A stretch of DNA of 64,000 nt from CAZUVM01 sp964623885 (GTDB lineage Bacteria > Verrucomicrobiota > Verrucomicrobiia > Limisphaerales > UBA8199): assembly GCA_964623885.1 (NCBI GenBank), contig CAZUVM010000217.1, positions 9,546-73,545 on the forward strand, in the 5' to 3' direction. This document shows, piece by piece, positions 44,701 through 52,863 of this stretch. A model generated the notes under the pieces. It was not told the origin of the DNA and did not search any database. It worked only from the letters and a program-made list of their open reading frames with translations. Both the position numbers and the translations under genes were made by a program. Every line of letters starts with the position of its first letter. Position 1 is the first letter of the stretch.

Positions 44701-46437
44701 CGCGAGCTGCAGATCAAGATGGCGCAGGGCGCCAAGCCCGGCGAAGGCGGGCAGTTGCCCGGACAAAAAGTCTATCCTTGGATCGCCAAGGTCCGCTACT
44801 CGACACCCGGCGTCGGCCTCATCTCCCCTCCGCCGCACCATGACATCTATTCCATCGAAGACCTGGCGGAATTAATCCACGATCTCAAAAATGCCAACCA
44901 TCACGCGCGCATCTCTGTGAAGCTCGTCTCCGAGGTCGGCGTCGGCACGATCGCGGCCGGCGTGGCCAAGGCTCATGCGGATGTCGTTCTCATCAGTGGT
45001 TACGACGGTGGCACGGGCGCCTCGCCCCAGACCGGCATCAAGCATGCCGGTATCCCGTGGGAGCTGGGTCTGGCTGAAACTCATCAAACACTGGTCCTGA
45101 ATGATTTGCGCTCACGGATCATCGTCGAAGCCGATGGCCAAATGAAGACCGGACGTGACGTCATCATTGCCGCGCTGCTCGGCGCCGAGGAGTTTGGGTT
45201 CGCCACCGCGCCGCTGGTCGCCATGGGTTGCATCATGATGCGCGTTTGCCATCTCAACACCTGCCCGGTCGGCGTTGCCACACAGGATCCCGAGCTGCGG
45301 AAGCGTTTCGCCGGTCAGCCCGAGCATGTCGTCAACTTCATGCGCATGATCGCCGAGGAAGTCCGCGAGCTTATGGCCCAACTTGGCTTCCGCCAGATGA
45401 ACAAAATGATCGGCCGCGTCGATCGGCTCGAAGTCAAAAAGGCGATCGAGCACTGGAAAGCCAAAGGGCTTGATTTCAGCAAGATTTTATATCAGCCCGA
45501 AGTGCCCACCAGCGTGGGGCGTTTCTGCCAGATCCCCCAGGATCACGGCCTGGAAAAGTCCCTCGATAACACCGTCCTGCTCGGGCTTTGCGCTCCGGCG
45601 ATCGAACGTAAAGAGAAGGTCGTTTCCGTTCTGCCCATCCGCAACGTCAACCGCGTCGTGGGCACGATTGTTGGCAGCGAAGTCAGCCGTCGTTGGGGCG
45701 CCGAAGGACTGCCCGAAGACACCATTGAAATCCATTTCACCGGCAGCGCGGGTCAAAGCTTCGGCGCGTTCATCCCCAAAGGCATGACCTTCTTCCTTGA
45801 AGGCGACGCCAACGATTACGTCGGCAAGGGCCTTTCCGGAGGCAAGATCATCGTCTATCCGCCCGAACTCTCAACGTTCGTGCCGGAAGAAAACATCATT
45901 GTAGGCAACGTTGCTTTCTACGGCGCCACCAGCGGTGAAGCCTACATCCGCGGTATGGCGGGAGAACGTTTCTGTGTTCGTAACAGCGGCATCACCGCGG
46001 TCGTCGAATCAGTCGGCGACCACGGGTGCGAGTACATGACCGGCGGCCGTGTGGTTGTGCTCGGGCCAACCGGACGCAATTTCGCAGCCGGCATGTCAGG
46101 CGGGGTCGCCTATGTCCTGGATGAAGCCGGCGATTTCGCCCGCCGCTGCAACCAACAAATGGTTTCCCTGGACAAGCTCGCCGCCCCTGACGAAATCGAG
46201 CAGCTCTGGAAACTGGTTCAGCGCCATCAGACCTACACCGGCAGCGCCCGCGCGGCGGCCATCCTCGCCAAATGGCAGAGCGTCGTTCCACAATTCATCA
46301 AAGTCATGCCTAGGGATTACCAGCGCGTCCTGCAATCGCTGAAAAAGGTCCAGGATTCCGGCCTTAGCGGTGAACAGGCAATCATGGCCGCCTTCGAGGC
46401 CAACGCCAAGGACGTGGCAAGAATTGGCGGCGGATAA
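41800..46437 (+). CDS. gltB: Glutamate synthase large subunit
   Basis: 1545 residues, full length. Domain order: glutaminase (nucleophile Cys35 in HEACGVGF, unmasked by processing in the family), central domain, FMN-binding synthase domain and C-terminal GXGXG beta-helix (GGKIIVYPPEL, GNVAFYGATSGEAYIRG). The 3Fe-4S cysteines are in CIMMRVCHLNTC. LISPPPHHDIYSIEDLAELI and GYDGGTGASPQTGIKHAGIP are synthase hallmarks. With gltD it converts glutamine and 2-oxoglutarate into two glutamates. The start at 41800 is one of two nearby ATGs (also 41818). The N-terminus has a 25-residue leader before the conserved region, longer than the short propeptides common in the family. Confidence 0.97.
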   Translation: MTSKSDMNSDGGHNRRTGPPPRQGLYDPWFEHEACGVGFVVNIKGRKSHSIIQQALQVLLNLDHRGACGCEANTGDGAGILIQPPHEFLKLVAKEGKVKLPPRGDYGVGMLFLPRDPAQRAECEKIFDEVVVEEGQKVLGWRTIPTNNGSLGTTARAAEPTMRQVFIGRNKKLSDDLAFERKLYVIRKRAENAIRYSGKVAGGDFFYVSSLSYKTVVYKGMLLTTQLREYYPDLSHPAIDSALALVHSRFSTNTFPSWNRAHPYRYMAHNGEINTLRGNINWMHARQAMFESDLFGDDIKKLLPIVCTDGSDSAMFDNSLELLVLAGRSLPHAMMMMIPEPWTKHESMSPEKKAFYEYHSCLMEPWDGPASIAFTDGRKIGAVLDRNGLRPSRYYVTKDDLVVMASEVGVLDIPADRVLQKGRLQPGRMFLIDTEEGRIVADEELKQRIATEQPYRAWLDENLIRLADVPDPGILPEPDHESVTQRQLAFGYTFEDLRILMAPMARDGTEAVGSMGTDTPLAVLSNKPHPLFNYFKQLFAQVTNPPIDCIREEIIMSTETAIGSERNLLKPGPEHARLIELKSPILTNEEFAKLKHLDLPGFKSITLPILFPVSAGPAGLEQAMTELFRKVNQAITDGYNVVVLSDRGVNREFAAIPSLLAVAGVHHHLIREGTRTRVGLVLESGEPREVHHYSLLIGYGCGAINPYLAFETLDDMLRQGLLTGIDHKTACKNYLKAAMKGVVKVISKMGISTIQSYWGAQIFEAVGLKREFIDKYFTWTPSRVEGIGIEIIAQEVLLRHQNAFPDRSVNGHVLDPGGQYQWRDGGEYHLFNPQTVHKLQASVRTGSYKVFKEYSSLVNEQSRTLATLRGLLDFKNVKPIPIEEVESVESIMKRFKSGAMSYGSISQEAHETLAIAMNRIGGKSNTGEGGEDPSRYVPLPNGDSKNSAIKQVASGRFGVTSQYLVNARELQIKMAQGAKPGEGGQLPGQKVYPWIAKVRYSTPGVGLISPPPHHDIYSIEDLAELIHDLKNANHHARISVKLVSEVGVGTIAAGVAKAHADVVLISGYDGGTGASPQTGIKHAGIPWELGLAETHQTLVLNDLRSRIIVEADGQMKTGRDVIIAALLGAEEFGFATAPLVAMGCIMMRVCHLNTCPVGVATQDPELRKRFAGQPEHVVNFMRMIAEEVRELMAQLGFRQMNKMIGRVDRLEVKKAIEHWKAKGLDFSKILYQPEVPTSVGRFCQIPQDHGLEKSLDNTVLLGLCAPAIERKEKVVSVLPIRNVNRVVGTIVGSEVSRRWGAEGLPEDTIEIHFTGSAGQSFGAFIPKGMTFFLEGDANDYVGKGLSGGKIIVYPPELSTFVPEENIIVGNVAFYGATSGEAYIRGMAGERFCVRNSGITAVVESVGDHGCEYMTGGRVVVLGPTGRNFAAGMSGGVAYVLDEAGDFARRCNQQMVSLDKLAAPDEIEQLWKLVQRHQTYTGSARAAAILAKWQSVVPQFIKVMPRDYQRVLQSLKKVQDSGLSGEQAIMAAFEANAKDVARIGGG

Positions 46438-46657
46438 CCGCAGAGGTGCAGAGAATTACCGCAAAGATGCAAAGAGCGCAAAGATCCGCAGAGAAGACAT
46501 TACAATTCAGAAATGGCCGATATCCTAATATGAGTGAATCTAGTTCCTTTTTCCTTTGCGAACCTCCGCGCTCTTTGCGCCTCTGCGGTAATTCCGACTC
46601 TTCCGTCCTCCGCGCTCTTTGTGCCTCTGCGGTAATCTCTGCTCCTCAGCATTAACT
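46438..46657. repeat. Repeat-filled spacer between gltB and gltD
   Basis: It contains CTCCGCGCTCTTTGCGCCTC beginning at 46564 (a 27-base unit identical to 37332-37358), a copy with one mismatch at 46608-46634, and a partly inverted set (TTACCGCAAAGATGCAAAGA, 46457-46494). The opposed copies could fold into a long stem in the gltBD mRNA. No ORF is supported. Confidence 0.75.
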
Positions 46658-48142
46658 ATGGGCAAACCCACAGGATTTATTGAGTACCTCCGCGAACTCC
46701 CGCTAGACCGTCCTGCGTTGGAGCGAATAAGGGATTGGAACGAATTCCACCACCACCAGGACGAGAAGAAACTGCGCGAGCAGGCCGCGCGTTGCATGGA
46801 TTGCGGCATCCCTTTCTGCCACACCGGCACACTGCTCAGCGGCATGGCCTCCGGTTGCCCCATTCACAACCTGATTCCCGAGTGGAACGATCTGGTCTAT
46901 CGTGGCCTCTGGAAGGAAGCCCTCGAACGCCTGCACAAAACTAATAACTTCCCCGACTTCACTGGTCGCGTCTGCCCTGCGCCTTGCGAAGGTTCTTGCG
47001 TGCTTGGCATCAATGCGCCGCCGGTTACGATCAAAAACCTCGAATGCACCATCATCGATCGTGGTTGGGAGGAAGGTTGGGTCCTGCCCGAACCGCCTAA
47101 AATTCGAACCGGCAAGAACGTGGCAATTATCGGCTCTGGTCCGGCCGGTCTTTGCGCCGCCGCCCAACTCAATCGCGTTGGCCATGGTGTGACTGTTTTC
47201 GAACGCGCGGATCGCGTGGGCGGCCTGCTCATGTATGGCATCCCCAACATGAAGCTGGATAAGGAGCAAGTGGTCCTGCGCCGGATCAAGCAGATGGAGG
47301 CCGAAGGCGTAAAGTTTGTTACCAATACTGACGTCGGCGTAAATTACCCGGCGGAAAAGCTTTTCAAAGAGTTCGACGCCGTAGTCCTTTGCACAGGCGC
47401 CACTAAACCGCGCGATCTGCCCATCGAAGGTCGCTCGTTGAAAGGCATCCATTTTGCCATGGACTTCCTAACCGGAAATACACGCAGCCTGCTGGACCGG
47501 CACAAGAACGGTCACTTCATATCAGCCGAGGGCAAGGATGTCATGGTCATCGGCGGCGGCGACACCGGCACCGATTGCGTCGGCACCTCGATGCGCCACG
47601 GCTGCAAGAGCCTCGTCCAGCTCGAGATTCTCCCGCAGCCGCCTACGGACCGGGCCGCCGACAATCCCTGGCCCGAATGGCCCAAAATCTATCGCCTCGA
47701 TTACGGTCAGGAGGAAGCCGCCGCGAAATTTGGCGCCGACCCCCGCGTTTATCTTACCACCGCGAAAAAATTTATCGGCGACGACCAAGGCCAGGTCAAA
47801 GAAGTCCTCACCGTTCAAATTCAATGGGAGCGCAACGACAAGGGCCAGTTTGTGCCCAAGGAAGTTCCCGGCACCGAACAAGTGCGGCCGGTGCAGCTCG
47901 TGCTCCTGGCGATGGGCTTTCTCGGTCCGGAGCAGCCCCTGCTTGAGGCGCTGAAAGTCGAGCGCGATCCGCGCACCAATATCAAAGCGGAGTTCGAAAA
48001 ATATTCAACCAATGTCAAAGGCGTCTTTGCCGCCGGCGACTGCCGCCGTGGCCAGAGCCTCGTAGTCTGGGCCTTCAACGAAGGCCGCGGCGCCGCCCGC
48101 GAGTGCGACCGTTACCTGATGGGCCACACCAATCTGCCCTAG
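46658..48142 (+). CDS. gltD: Glutamate synthase small subunit
   Basis: 494 residues from ATG at 46658; the extra 13 residues in a longer frame derive from the repeat upstream. N-terminal cysteines for 4Fe-4S clusters are in ARCMDCGIPFCHTGTLLSGM and CPAPCEGSC. The FAD site is VAIIGSGPAGLCAAAQL and the NADPH site MVIGGGDTGTDCVGTSMRHG. It supplies electrons from NADPH to GltB. The pair is presumably one operon despite the 220-base spacer. Confidence 0.97.
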   Translation: MGKPTGFIEYLRELPLDRPALERIRDWNEFHHHQDEKKLREQAARCMDCGIPFCHTGTLLSGMASGCPIHNLIPEWNDLVYRGLWKEALERLHKTNNFPDFTGRVCPAPCEGSCVLGINAPPVTIKNLECTIIDRGWEEGWVLPEPPKIRTGKNVAIIGSGPAGLCAAAQLNRVGHGVTVFERADRVGGLLMYGIPNMKLDKEQVVLRRIKQMEAEGVKFVTNTDVGVNYPAEKLFKEFDAVVLCTGATKPRDLPIEGRSLKGIHFAMDFLTGNTRSLLDRHKNGHFISAEGKDVMVIGGGDTGTDCVGTSMRHGCKSLVQLEILPQPPTDRAADNPWPEWPKIYRLDYGQEEAAAKFGADPRVYLTTAKKFIGDDQGQVKEVLTVQIQWERNDKGQFVPKEVPGTEQVRPVQLVLLAMGFLGPEQPLLEALKVERDPRTNIKAEFEKYSTNVKGVFAAGDCRRGQSLVVWAFNEGRGAARECDRYLMGHTNLP

Positions 48143-48157
48143 CCTTTCGCTACGGTG

Positions 48158-48216
48158 CAGTTGTCTTAGGAACCGCGCCCGCCTCGGGCGCAGCGGTTGG
48201 CGCCCTCGCCAACCGC
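48158..48216. repeat. GC-rich double hairpin repeat (family D) after gltD
   Basis: Begins TTGTCTTAGGAACCGCGCCC 16 bases after the gltD stop and contains stem GCGGTTGGC / GCCAACCGC (48193-48201, 48208-48216). It is homologous to 36545-36606 over the first half, with the second stem in the opposite arm order. A possible transcript-end structure. Confidence 0.75.
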
Positions 48217-48277
48217 ATTCCATGGTTCCAACTTGCTTATTGTTGCGCACAAGTTTTTAAGACATTATCAGTCTGCG

Positions 48278-48940
48278 ATGCCGCTGAAATGGCCCGAATC
48301 GGAACAGCCTGGCGAATGCGCCGCAGAGATGGGAGCTGAAATGGAAAATGGCAACCCATCGCCGCAGACCTTAGCGGCTTCGGCGTTGGCCGAACCGGAG
48401 CGTCAGTTGATGCTTGGACTCGCGCGCGAGGCGCTGGCCAGCAGCTTCGACAAAACTGTCCCCCGGCCGCCCGATCCCGTGCCGCCGGGATTAACCGAGA
48501 CCCGGGCGTGCTTTGTCACGCTTACGAAGCATGGAGCATTGCGCGGCTGTGTTGGCAGTTTGGCGCCGCACGCGCCATTGTACGAGACAATCGTCGAAAT
48601 AGCACGCAAGGCGGCATTCCGTGATCCAAGATTCCCACCGGTGGATTCCCGCGAGGTTGCGGACTTGAAGATCGAGATCAGCGTTCTCAACGAAGCTCAA
48701 CCGCTCCAGTTCCAGTCGCCGGAAGAACTGCTGAATTTATTGCGGCCCAACGAGGACGGCGTGCTTCTGGAAATCGACGGACGAGTGGCCATGTTCCTTC
48801 CCCAGGTTTGGAAACAAATCCCGGATAAGGTTCAATTCCTTGATCGCCTGGCGGAGAAAGCCGGTTATCCACCGGCTGCCTGGCGCGGCAAACACACGCA
48901 TGTGTCCGTTTATTCAGTCGAGTCGTTCGGCGAAAACTGA
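48278..48940 (+). CDS. AMMECR1-domain protein (AmmeMemoRadiSam system protein A type)
   Basis: 220 residues from ATG at 48278; ATGs at 48329 and 48341 could be used, as the first 30-35 residues look like a variable leader. The conserved block HGALRGCVGSLAPHAPLYET includes the invariant LRGCVG, and FRDPRFPPVDSREVADLKIE and GKHTHVSVYSVESF complete the domain. The molecular function of AMMECR1 is unknown. In many bacteria it neighbours a MEMO1-like and a radical-SAM gene, but neither is present here. Confidence 0.9.
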   Translation: MPLKWPESEQPGECAAEMGAEMENGNPSPQTLAASALAEPERQLMLGLAREALASSFDKTVPRPPDPVPPGLTETRACFVTLTKHGALRGCVGSLAPHAPLYETIVEIARKAAFRDPRFPPVDSREVADLKIEISVLNEAQPLQFQSPEELLNLLRPNEDGVLLEIDGRVAMFLPQVWKQIPDKVQFLDRLAEKAGYPPAAWRGKHTHVSVYSVESFGEN

Positions 48941-48969
48941 ATTGGGATAAACGGCAGCAAAGGGCGCAT

Positions 48970-49935
48970 ATGTATAAAGTAGTAGGCGTAGATGGCAAAG
49001 AGTACGGCCCGATTAGTCTCGATCAATTAAGGCAATGGATCGCTCAGGGCCGTGTAAACGCCCAAACCCGCGTGCAGGAGGTCGGCACGACGATCTGGAA
49101 AACTGCCGCCGACTTCCCCGAGCTGTTCGCGGTGCTCGGCCAGTCCACGCCCGCTGCGCCACCGGTCGTAACGCCCGGCCCAATTCCTGTCACCGGTGCA
49201 CCGGGCAGGACCGGACTTGCCACGGCCAGCCTGGCCCTGGGTATCTTATCTTTCTTTACGTGTTTCGCTACCGGGATCCCGGCAATTATTTGCGGTCATA
49301 TTGCCTATGGCCGCGCCCGGAGAGCCCCAGGCGAATACGGCGGCTCCGGGATGGCTTTGGCAGGACTGATCATGGGTTACGCCTGCCTCGTGTTGCTGTT
49401 GTTTATCGGTGTGCCAGCCGCGATGCTCATGCCGGCGTTATCGCGCGCCAAAGATCGCGCTCAGCGGATCAACTGCATGAACAATCTGAAACAGATTGGA
49501 GTCGCTTTCAGGATATGGGCATTGGACCACAACGACCAATTCCCGTTTAATGTCAGCACTAACCAGGCCGGAACTCTGGAAATGTGCGCCCTGGGAGCGG
49601 ACGGTTTTGATCAGAACGCGGCCGTGCATTTCATGACCCTCTCGAACGAGCTAATGACAACTCACGTACTGATATGCGTGGGCGATCCAGTCAAACAGCT
49701 AGCGGCGGACTTTCAGCAATTGCAGGCGGCCAACGTGAGCTACCAGTTGCGAACTGGGACGAATGTGACCGAGAGCACCCCGCAACAGATCCTTGCCATT
49801 TGCCCCATCCACCACAATGCGCTCTTTTGTGACGGTTCGGTTCAAGCCATGACTGCTGAGCGTTTGGCTCATGCGTTGAACCAGCAGCCACGAAACTACC
49901 CGCCTGCGCCTGCTGAGAAAGCGCTCACCCCCTAG
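48970..49935 (+). CDS. GYF_2 / DUF4190 / pilin-like fusion protein
   Basis: 321 residues. Residues 1-55 form a GYF_2-like domain (MYKVVGVDGKEYGPISLDQL, WIAQGRVNAQTRVQ). Residues 75-150 have a DUF4190 membrane pair (TASLALGILSFFTCFATGIP, and SGMALAGLIMGYACLVLLLF). The second helix continues into a pilin-like segment (MLMPALSRAKDRAQRINCMN, then NLKQIGVAFRIWALDHNDQF) and ends with HHNALFCDGSVQ, an HxDG-type motif. So a pilin-like C-terminal domain is attached without its own N-terminal cleavage signal. Function unknown; probably envelope-located. Confidence 0.85.
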   Translation: MYKVVGVDGKEYGPISLDQLRQWIAQGRVNAQTRVQEVGTTIWKTAADFPELFAVLGQSTPAAPPVVTPGPIPVTGAPGRTGLATASLALGILSFFTCFATGIPAIICGHIAYGRARRAPGEYGGSGMALAGLIMGYACLVLLLFIGVPAAMLMPALSRAKDRAQRINCMNNLKQIGVAFRIWALDHNDQFPFNVSTNQAGTLEMCALGADGFDQNAAVHFMTLSNELMTTHVLICVGDPVKQLAADFQQLQAANVSYQLRTGTNVTESTPQQILAICPIHHNALFCDGSVQAMTAERLAHALNQQPRNYPPAPAEKALTP

Positions 49936-49943
49936 CGGCGCGT

Positions 49944-51227
49944 GTGAGCCAGGTCATCCAAATCGCTTTAACCGGCGCCGGCATGTTCGGTGGAGACGTT
50001 CACCTGCGAACGTACGCCGGTCTGCAGCTCGCCGGCATCGCGCCGCAGCTCAGCCGCATCGGCTTGGACAATTGGGCACGCGAATTCGCTTCAATCCAGT
50101 TTGAATTGGTTGCCGTCGGCACACGCACGCCGGCGTCCGCGCGTCGCGGTGTAAAAAAGTTTCGGGATTGGACCGGACACTCACCACGCGCGTATTCCGG
50201 CGAACGGCCCTGGGAAAATATCCTGCAGGATTTCCCGAAGCTGGATGTGATGGCGGTGGCTACTCCAGACCATCTTCATACGGATGTGATTCTGCCAGCC
50301 CTGCGCGCCAGGGCCCACGTGTTGACCGAAAAGCCCATGTGCCTTGATCTGAATGAAGCCGACCGGATCATCGAACTCGCCAATCGTCAAAACCGGATTG
50401 TCGCGGTGGACATGCACAAACGCTACGACCCCGACCATCGCCAAATTCGCGACGAACTGTGCAAGCGGATCGGCACTCCCCTATACGGCTCCGCGTATCT
50501 GGAAGAGCCGATTGAAGTGTCGACCAGCACCTTCAAATGGGTCGAGAAAAGTGACCCGTTCACGTACGTCGGGACGCACTGGGTCGATTTGATTTACCAC
50601 TACTATCGCAGTAAGCCCGTTTCACTTACCGCGGTTGGCCAGAAGAAACGGCTGCTCCGAGATGGCATTGATGCTTATGACGCGGTCCAGGTCCGAGTCG
50701 ATTTCGACAACGGCATGAGCATCAATTTCCACAACAACTGGATCACACCGTCGGATTTTGAAGGGCCGGTGAACCAGGGACATGAAATCGTGGGCACCGC
50801 CGGGAAGATTGAGAGCGACCAGCAATACCGCGGTTTGCGCTGGTGGTGCCAGGGCGAGGGAAGCCGCACGGCTAACAATCATTTCACGCGCGACGTGCCT
50901 CGGCCAGGCAGCCCGCCGGGATATGTGGGGTATGGCGTGGATAGCCTGATAGCCGGACTGGCTGCGATCTGCCGAATGAAATTCTTCGGAGCCAAACGCG
51001 AAGCGCTGACAGAGTTATATCCGACCGCTGAAGACGCGCGCATAACCGTCGCGATTGTGCATGCCGCGCGGATCGTTCGGGATTTAAATTTCAAATACCT
51101 CGCTGCCGGCAAAGGCGCATGCGTCTCCGCCCGTTTTGGACCTGACGGGATAACAATCGTGGATCCCAATCGTGTCGATGAGGGCGCTAGTGCAGTCTTT
51201 GAAAGGATCTATAATCGTCCTCTCTAG
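49944..51227 (+). CDS. Gfo/Idh/MocA-family oxidoreductase
   Basis: 427 residues; GTG start 8 bases after the previous stop. IQIALTGAGMFGGDVHL is the dinucleotide site, VMAVATPDHLHTDVILPALR and HVLTEKPMCLDLNEAD are family hallmarks (EKP with the cofactor-contacting Lys). RYDPDHRQIRDEL and YVGTHWVDLIYHYYR follow the substrate region. Such NAD(P)-dependent enzymes oxidise or reduce sugars and inositols; the substrate is unknown. Confidence 0.9.
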   Translation: MSQVIQIALTGAGMFGGDVHLRTYAGLQLAGIAPQLSRIGLDNWAREFASIQFELVAVGTRTPASARRGVKKFRDWTGHSPRAYSGERPWENILQDFPKLDVMAVATPDHLHTDVILPALRARAHVLTEKPMCLDLNEADRIIELANRQNRIVAVDMHKRYDPDHRQIRDELCKRIGTPLYGSAYLEEPIEVSTSTFKWVEKSDPFTYVGTHWVDLIYHYYRSKPVSLTAVGQKKRLLRDGIDAYDAVQVRVDFDNGMSINFHNNWITPSDFEGPVNQGHEIVGTAGKIESDQQYRGLRWWCQGEGSRTANNHFTRDVPRPGSPPGYVGYGVDSLIAGLAAICRMKFFGAKREALTELYPTAEDARITVAIVHAARIVRDLNFKYLAAGKGACVSARFGPDGITIVDPNRVDEGASAVFERIYNRPL

Positions 51228-51273
51228 TGCTGTGTAAAAGTTACACTTTTGCGACTGGTCGCACGCTCGCTCT

Positions 51274-51298
51274 CCCTCTCCTCCTCGGGAGGAGAGGG
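51274..51298. terminator. Perfect 11-bp hairpin between convergent genes
   Basis: CCCTCTCCTCC (51274-51284) and GGAGGAGAGGG (51288-51298) pair perfectly around TCG. It belongs to a widespread CTCTCCTCC/GGAGGAGAGG intergenic repeat. It could end both convergent transcripts. No T-run follows on either strand, so rho-independent action is doubtful. Confidence 0.5.
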
Positions 51299-51356
51299 CC
51301 GGGGTGAGGAGGCCATTGTAAACACATCTCTGTTACACCTCACCAGCTCGGCCCCT

Positions 51357-52049
51357 TCAGAAACTGCTCGTGAAAACGAGACAAACCGAGTGCATCTGGA
51401 TTGGGCCTGTGCTGACATTGAAGTGGTACCAGTCCCACCATTCCACATCAAAGTTCTGCGGCTCCGTGGCTAGAAACCGGTAAACTACGCCGATGCTCGA
51501 ATGGCCGTTGAAGCGGTAACGCAGACCGGCAAAGGCCTGAAAACCCAACACAAAATCCGAGCCGCTGCCGTCGGGCTCGTAATAGTAACCGCTATCTCCG
51601 AAGGTGAGAAAGCTGGCAACTCCACCAATGCCTCCGCCGGCATAGGGAAGCCAATGCCCGGAGTTTGGGTACTCCAGAGTCACCTGCGCCATCATCGGCA
51701 TCTGGAACAACGTGGTGTCGTGATAGGAGAAACCGCCAAACGAATCGACCGAGTTGAAGGTGAAACCCAGCTCGGGGCCCACCATGAGCCAGCGGGTCAC
51801 CCGGTAGCCGAAACCGAGATCCATTTGGAACCCCGGCGAGAGTTCCAGCTTTCCGCTCGCCGGTCCGGCGAATTCCCTGAGTTCCGTGCTCGCGCCAAAC
51901 GTCCCGCCCATGTCCACCCAGCCTCTCCACCTCCGTCCCGCCTCAAAGTCCACCCCCGGTTCCGCCTCACAGACCAAACACACCGCGGCGATGATGCCGG
52001 TCACCCACGACTTGCTCCCCCAGAATTCTGGAGTTTTCATACGCTGCAT
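51357..52049 (-). CDS. Outer-membrane beta-barrel protein
   Basis: 230 residues (ATG at 52049, with ATG at 52040 as alternative). A weak signal sequence (SWVTGIIAAVCLVCEAEPG) is followed by alternating aromatic beta-strands (GFQMDLGFGYRVTRWLMVGP, AFAGLRYRFNGHSSIGVVYR) and a C-terminal Phe (VFTSSF), the usual recognition signal for barrel assembly. It resembles small eight-strand OmpW/OprF-like barrels. The function cannot be given. Confidence 0.8.
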   Translation of the reverse strand: MQRMKTPEFWGSKSWVTGIIAAVCLVCEAEPGVDFEAGRRWRGWVDMGGTFGASTELREFAGPASGKLELSPGFQMDLGFGYRVTRWLMVGPELGFTFNSVDSFGGFSYHDTTLFQMPMMAQVTLEYPNSGHWLPYAGGGIGGVASFLTFGDSGYYYEPDGSGSDFVLGFQAFAGLRYRFNGHSSIGVVYRFLATEPQNFDVEWWDWYHFNVSTGPIQMHSVCLVFTSSF

Positions 52050-52242
52050 CCTTCCGTGGCGGGCTTTAGTTGCCGCCAGCGCCGGCGCCCGCCGTTTCCG
52101 GCAATGGCGGATGCTACGCTGGACTTAAGAGTAACACTCCTTCGCTTGACAATGAAATCGAAAATTTTTTGAGATCATCAAAAAAACAAGACGCGCATTG
52201 CTGCGCGCCTTTCAGGCTAATCCCCACTCTTCCAGGACGGCG

Positions 52243-52815
52243 TCATTCAAAGCTTGTCGGGCCCTGAGGCGGAACCGGCTCCGGCACGCGGTTGCTTACC
52301 GGCGGGATGGTCCGAAGATATGCGTAGACGGCCTTCAAATCTTCATCGGTCATCTGCCCGAAGTTCTGCCACGGCATCGGCGGCAACAGATCCCGAGCAA
52401 CGCCGAAATGCTTTCCCGTGCGCAAGGTTTTGATGAACATGTCTTCGGTCCAAATCCCCAACCCGGTGTTTTGATCGGGTGTCAGATTCGCCGAAAAGCT
52501 AATGCCCCACGGCCCGGACCAGGCCGTCATGCTTCCCATGGTCGCGAACCATGGACCAGGCGTCAGTTTGGGCGGAGGCGGAAAGTTGGCATCGGCAGGA
52601 TGGCCGGACAGAAAGCGTGTCACGTCCGGCTCCGGTCCCTTTGGTCCCATCTTGATCGGCGTGTGGCAATCCGAACAGCCGATGACGGTCACGAGGTATT
52701 TTCCCCGCGCCACTTTGGCAGCTTTCGCGTCTCGAGGAGATTTCGCGGCCAGAACCATTCCGGCCAATGGCAGCGCCAGGGCGGCGCAAAGTATTACAGG
52801 TATCTTCGATTTCAT
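52243..52815 (-). CDS. Secreted c-type cytochrome
   Basis: 190 residues with a clear signal peptide (VILCAALALPLAGMVLAA). One heme site GCSDCH (CxxCH) and a likely axial Met in DLLPPMPWQNFGQMTDED match class I cytochrome c domains of dehydrogenase partners. It probably carries electrons in the periplasm. The redox partner is not next to it. Confidence 0.9.
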   Translation of the reverse strand: MKSKIPVILCAALALPLAGMVLAAKSPRDAKAAKVARGKYLVTVIGCSDCHTPIKMGPKGPEPDVTRFLSGHPADANFPPPPKLTPGPWFATMGSMTAWSGPWGISFSANLTPDQNTGLGIWTEDMFIKTLRTGKHFGVARDLLPPMPWQNFGQMTDEDLKAVYAYLRTIPPVSNRVPEPVPPQGPTSFE

Positions 52816-52863
52816 TTTGGTATCGTTGCGGTTGAGTGTTTATGTGTTCAGAACGGTTCAATT

